This document shows positions 60,542 to 64,000 of a stretch of DNA of 64,000 nt, one piece after another. The translations under genes and the position numbers were made by a program. The notes under the pieces are model-generated. The model made no database searches. It had not been told where the DNA came from and saw nothing but the letters and a program-made list of their open reading frames with translations. Position 1 is the stretch's first letter. Every line of letters starts with the position of its first letter. Location: the NCBI RefSeq assembly GCF_035784015.1, contig NZ_JALKOW010000001.1; one strand, written 5' to 3'. Source of the stretch: Comamonas sp009360615 (GTDB taxonomy: Bacteria > Pseudomonadota > Gammaproteobacteria > Burkholderiales > Burkholderiaceae_C).

Positions 60542-61738
60542 ATGAAGCAAGTACAAGACGCCTATATCGTTGCTGCCACGCGCACGCCCATCGGTCGCTC
60601 GCACAAGGGTTTTTTCCGCAACTACCGTCCCGACGATCTGCTGGCCACCACGCTCAAGGCGGCGCTGGCCCAGGTGCCCGGCCTGGACCCCAAGGCGATC
60701 GAGGACATCGTCTGCGGTTGCGCGATTCCCGAAGCCCAGCAGGGCCTGAACGTGGCGCGTATCGGTGCTGTCCTGGCGGGACTGCCCACCAGCATCGGCG
60801 GCATCACCGTCAACCGTTTCTGCGCCTCCGGTTTGTCGGCCGTGGCCATGGCGGCGGACCGTATCCGCGTCGGTGAAGCCGATGTGATGGTTGCTGCTGG
60901 CGTGGAGAGCATGAGCATGGTGCCGATGATGGGCAATGCGCCCAGCCTCTCGCCCAGCATCTTCGAGCGCGATGGCGATGTGGGCATTGCCTACGGCATG
61001 GGCCTGACGGCAGAGAAGGTGGCCCAGCAGTGGAAGGTCTCGCGCGAGGCGCAGGATGCGTTTGCACTCGAATCGCACCGCCGTGCGATCGCTGCGCAGC
61101 AGGCCGGCGAGTTCGCCGCCGAGATCACGCCGATCGAAGTCACCGACCGCACGCTGAACATCGCCACGGGCGAGACCGTGAGCAGCACGCGCACCGTGAG
61201 CCTGGACGAAGGCCCGCGCCCCGATACCAGCCTGGAAGGCCTGGCCAAGCTGCGCACCGTGTTTGCGGCGCGCGGCACGGTCACTGCGGGCAATAGCTCG
61301 CAGACCAGCGACGGTGCGGGCGCGCTGATCATTGCCAGCGGCGATGCCGTCAAGCGTTTTGGCCTGACGCCGCTGGCGCGCTTTGTCAGCTATGCCAGCA
61401 AGGGCGTGCCGCCAGCCATCATGGGCATTGGCCCCATCGAGGCCATTCCCGCCGCGCTGCGCTACGCAGGTCTCCAGCAGGACGATATCGACTGGTACGA
61501 GCTCAACGAGGCCTTTGCGGCCCAGTCCCTGGCCGTCATCAACACCCTGGGTCTGGACCAGAGCAAGGTCAACCCCATGGGCGGTGCGATTGCGCTGGGC
61601 CATCCTCTGGGTGCGACCGGCGCCATCCGTGCCGCCACCGTGGTGCATGCGCTGCAGCGCAAGCAGCTCAAGTACGGCATGGTGACCATGTGCGTGGGCA
61701 TGGGTCAGGGCGCGGCAGGCATCTTCGAGCGCGTCTGA
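60542..61738 (+). CDS. Acetyl-CoA C-acyltransferase (thiolase, FadA/FadI type)
   Basis: 398 residues. Catalytic C94 (NRFCASGLSAV), H354 (ALGHPLGATGA) and C384 (VTMCVGMGQG) are all present. Ribosome-binding site gaggagaa lies 6-7 bases before ATG 60542. It cleaves 3-ketoacyl-CoA in the last step of each cycle. Confidence 0.94.
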   Translation: MKQVQDAYIVAATRTPIGRSHKGFFRNYRPDDLLATTLKAALAQVPGLDPKAIEDIVCGCAIPEAQQGLNVARIGAVLAGLPTSIGGITVNRFCASGLSAVAMAADRIRVGEADVMVAAGVESMSMVPMMGNAPSLSPSIFERDGDVGIAYGMGLTAEKVAQQWKVSREAQDAFALESHRRAIAAQQAGEFAAEITPIEVTDRTLNIATGETVSSTRTVSLDEGPRPDTSLEGLAKLRTVFAARGTVTAGNSSQTSDGAGALIIASGDAVKRFGLTPLARFVSYASKGVPPAIMGIGPIEAIPAALRYAGLQQDDIDWYELNEAFAAQSLAVINTLGLDQSKVNPMGGAIALGHPLGATGAIRAATVVHALQRKQLKYGMVTMCVGMGQGAAGIFERV

Positions 61739-61752
61739 ACGCCGCAGCCGCC

Positions 61753-62706
61753 ATGCACACCGAACCGTCACAAGCCCCGGTGCAGGCTGCCGTGCAATGG
61801 ACGGAGTTGGCCTTGCCCATCTCCAAGGGCTCGGCCCATCTGGTGCTGCGCCAGTGCCAGCCCAGGGCGGCAGCGCCGCTGGCCCAGGTGGTGGTGGCGG
61901 GCGCCATGGGCGTGCAGCAAAGCTATTACCAGGCCTTTGCGCGCTGGCTGGCGGAGCAGGGCTATGGCGTCACCACCTTTGACTACCGTGGCCATGGCCT
62001 GTCGCTGCACGTGCCGCTGCGCGACGCCAGGGCCGACTTGCTGGACTGGGCCAAGGACTGCGAGCTGGTGGCAACCCAGCTCAAACAGCAGTTTCCCCAG
62101 CAACCGCTGATCTGGATCGGCCACAGCGTGGGCTCGCAGCTGCCGGGGCTGGCTTCCATTCCCCTGCCCCTCAACGGCCTGCTGTCCGTGGGCAGCGGCA
62201 GCGGCTACTGGCGCGATAACGCGGCGCCCACCCGGCGCATGATCCGGCTGTTCTGGTGGGGTGTCGCTCCGCTGGTCACGGCTTTGTACGGCGCTTTTCC
62301 GGGGCGCAAGCTGGGCATCGTGGGCGATCTGCCGGCAGGCGTGATCTGGCAATGGCGTCGCTGGTGCCTGAATCCTCTGTACGCCATAGGGGTGGAGGGG
62401 CGCTGGGCCTCCGAAGCCTATGCAGCAGCCCACTACCCCTTGCATGCACTGTATTTCGAGGACGACGAAATGATGTCGCTGGCCAGCGTGCAGTCGCTGG
62501 TGGGCTGGTACAAGAGTGCGCCCAGCACGCTGGAGCGTGTCGATCCGGGGCTGGCTCCGGCCGGACGCATAGGCCATCTGGGGTATTTCAAGGAAGAGAT
62601 GCGCGAGCTACTGTGGCAGCCCCTGCTGCCTTTGCTGCAGAGCTGGCGCAATGGTGATCGCGGCCCAGGCAAACCCTTGTTCGGGCCGCATGAGTCACCT
62701 GTTTGA
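61753..62706 (+). CDS. Alpha/beta-hydrolase, likely esterase
   Basis: 317 residues from ATG 61753, 14 bases after the thiolase stop. Oxyanion-loop region VVVAGAMGVQQSYYQAF; nucleophile S125 in GHSVGSQLPG; a D in YFEDDEMMS and an H in GRIGHLGYF can complete a triad. A hydrophobic middle section suggests membrane contact. Substrate may be an ester or CoA derivative from the operon, but this is not shown. Confidence 0.82.
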   Translation: MHTEPSQAPVQAAVQWTELALPISKGSAHLVLRQCQPRAAAPLAQVVVAGAMGVQQSYYQAFARWLAEQGYGVTTFDYRGHGLSLHVPLRDARADLLDWAKDCELVATQLKQQFPQQPLIWIGHSVGSQLPGLASIPLPLNGLLSVGSGSGYWRDNAAPTRRMIRLFWWGVAPLVTALYGAFPGRKLGIVGDLPAGVIWQWRRWCLNPLYAIGVEGRWASEAYAAAHYPLHALYFEDDEMMSLASVQSLVGWYKSAPSTLERVDPGLAPAGRIGHLGYFKEEMRELLWQPLLPLLQSWRNGDRGPGKPLFGPHESPV

Positions 62707-62743
62707 CGGCTTTCATTCCCGCCCTTGGGCAACACTGCCAATC

Positions 62744-63577
62744 ATGAGCACAGACCTCCACCCCTTTGATCGTGCCGTGGCGCTGACCGCTACGGGCGTG
62801 CCCAATCAGTACCAGGGAACGGCCTCGCCCGATTACTGGAACATGGTCGGCCCTTACGGCGGCATCACGGCGGCCAGCCTCGTGCAGGCCATTCAGCAGC
62901 ACCCGCAGTGCCTGGGCGATCCGCTGTCCATCACCGTCAACTATGCGGCAGCGGTGGGGCCGGGTGCTTTCGAGATCGACGCCAACCCGGTGCGCACCAA
63001 CCGCTCCACCCAGCACTGGCTGCTGACGATCACCCAGACCGATGCCCAGGGCCAGGCGCAGATCGTGACCACCGCCACGGCCGTGACGGCGGTACGTCGT
63101 CAGACCTGGAGCGTCAGCGATATGCCCATGCCCGAGGTCCGGGCTGCTGCCGAGGTGGAGCGCGTTCCACCGCTGTTCAAGGCCTCCGAGTGGCTGACCC
63201 GCTATGAGATGCGATTCTTGGACGGAATCCTTCCGCGCGAGGAGGACGGTGCCGAGCGCGACAGTCTGACGCGGCTGTGGGTGAGAGACAATCCGCCGCG
63301 TCCGCTGGATTTCGCGTCGCTGGCTGCGGTCTGCGACGTGTTCTTTCCGCGGGCGTGGCTGCGCCGCGCCAGGCGTGTGCCGGCGGGTACGGTGTCCATC
63401 ACCGTCTACTTCCATGCCGGGCGCGAGGAGCTGGCTGCGACCGGCGACGGATTGCTGCTGGCACAGGCGCGCGGGCAGGAGTTCCGCAACGGCTTTTTCG
63501 ACCAGACGGCCCAGCTGTGGAACCAGTCCGGCCAGATGCTGGCGACCAGCCATCAGATTGTTTACTACAAGGAATAG
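62744..63577 (+). CDS. Acyl-CoA thioesterase (double hot-dog)
   Basis: 277 residues from ATG 62744; an earlier start would overlap the hydrolase gene. GTASPDYWNMVGPYGGITAA begins the first hot-dog, and the second has PAGTVSITVYFHAGREELAA with the late GFFDQTAQLWNQSGQMLA. Tandem hot-dog thioesterases release free acids from acyl-CoA, so this could relieve CoA trapping during beta-oxidation. Confidence 0.85.
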   Translation: MSTDLHPFDRAVALTATGVPNQYQGTASPDYWNMVGPYGGITAASLVQAIQQHPQCLGDPLSITVNYAAAVGPGAFEIDANPVRTNRSTQHWLLTITQTDAQGQAQIVTTATAVTAVRRQTWSVSDMPMPEVRAAAEVERVPPLFKASEWLTRYEMRFLDGILPREEDGAERDSLTRLWVRDNPPRPLDFASLAAVCDVFFPRAWLRRARRVPAGTVSITVYFHAGREELAATGDGLLLAQARGQEFRNGFFDQTAQLWNQSGQMLATSHQIVYYKE

Positions 63578-63623
63578 GGTGCAGAAGCCGGCAAGCTGTT
63601 CCCATCCTTCACAAGGCAAGACC

Positions 63624-64000
63624 ATGAGCAATACCCAGGATAGCCAGGACATCCTGGTGCACACCGAAGAGGGCGTGTGCACCATCACCTTCAATCGTGC
63701 GGCGAAAAAGAATTCCTTCACCGAGGCCATGTACCGCCTGATGGCGGACGCATTGGCGGCCGCCAAGCTCGACGCTGCCGTGCGCGTGGTGGTGTTCCAG
63801 GGCGATATCGCCATCTTCAGCGCAGGCAACGATATCGCGGACTTCCTGACGCAGGCTTCAACGCCCGGCGCCATGGGCGCCGAGGCGCCCGTGTGGCGCT
63901 TTCTGCAGGAGGTTTCGGCCTTTCCCAAGCCGCTGATTGCGGCCGTCTGCGGCCCGGCCGTGGGCATCGGCACCACGCTGCTGCTGCATTGCGACCTGGT
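63624..64000 (+). CDS. Enoyl-CoA hydratase/isomerase family protein, 3' end outside window
   Basis: The first 125 residues of a crotonase-fold protein. Blocks: VCTITFNRAAKKNSFTEAMY, DIAIFSAGNDIADFL (oxyanion loop, usually AGxD) and PLIAAVCGPAVGIGTTLLLHC. It starts 46 bases after the thioesterase stop, so it is part of the same operon. The catalytic residues lie beyond the visible part. Confidence 0.9.
   Translation, partial: MSNTQDSQDILVHTEEGVCTITFNRAAKKNSFTEAMYRLMADALAAAKLDAAVRVVVFQGDIAIFSAGNDIADFLTQASTPGAMGAEAPVWRFLQEVSAFPKPLIAAVCGPAVGIGTTLLLHCDL

Noticed and set aside
1..64000. CRISPR array, insertion sequence or prophage
   Set aside because: No regularly spaced repeats, transposase, integrase or phage structural genes were seen; the repeats present are dispersed and palindromic.

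Overview
The window is a high-GC Gram-negative chromosome segment. Gene content points to the Comamonadaceae (Burkholderiales), most likely Comamonas or a close relative. It carries fabA/fabB, glyQ/glyS, slmA, type III coaX and a Bug-type solute receptor, and two families of dispersed intergenic repeats of a kind I associate with this group. No transposase, integrase, prophage, rRNA or CRISPR was seen. Assignments rest on reading the sequence and on memory of protein families, because no database search was possible.

Layout. 0-3 kb: iron acquisition, with a Fur-boxed catecholate siderophore receptor (cut by the window edge), a MarR regulator, a siderophore-interacting flavoprotein and a DUF2798 membrane protein. 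3-10 kb: MBL-fold hydrolase, hemerythrin, two tandem tRNA-Val(CAC), fadD, a lipase-like hydrolase and a DUF3772/MscS channel. 10-14.6 kb: phenylalanine/tyrosine catabolism (hppD, a Bug receptor, phhA) with a divergent Lrp-type regulator and palindromic operators. 14.7-24.8 kb: envelope and lipid housekeeping (GNAT, corC, lnt, fabA-fabB, gmhB, plsC, a YgjP-type metallopeptidase, rhodanese, galE, a BON-LysM protein). 25-29 kb: coaX and the dTDP-rhamnose operon rfbBDAC. 29-35.8 kb: an aminoethylphosphonate-type locus (LysR, binding protein, ATPase, fused permease, FAD oxidoreductase). 35.8-38.6 kb: a tight three-gene operon encoding an SPFH protein with a C-terminal HTH, a VOC protein and a zinc-ribbon membrane protein. 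39-42 kb: glyQ-glyS. 42.2-50.1 kb: an AT-rich O-antigen-type cluster (wzx, wecB, three glycosyltransferases, an EpsG/Wzy polymerase, and a WecA-family initiating transferase on the other strand). 50.2-54.5 kb: argB, a TctD/TctE-like two-component pair, slmA. 54.7 kb to the end: a TetR-controlled fatty acid beta-oxidation operon.

How they work together. rfbBDAC supplies dTDP-L-rhamnose and wecB supplies UDP-ManNAc; the AT-rich cluster could assemble these on undecaprenyl phosphate, starting with the WecA homologue. The beta-oxidation operon has acyl-CoA dehydrogenase, bifunctional hydratase/dehydrogenase, thiolase, thioesterase and a second hydratase; fadD is encoded separately. The most unusual items are the SPFH-HTH / VOC / zinc-ribbon operon, the phosphonate locus with an FAD oxidoreductase but no PhnW or PhnX in the window, and the O-antigen island between glyS and argB.
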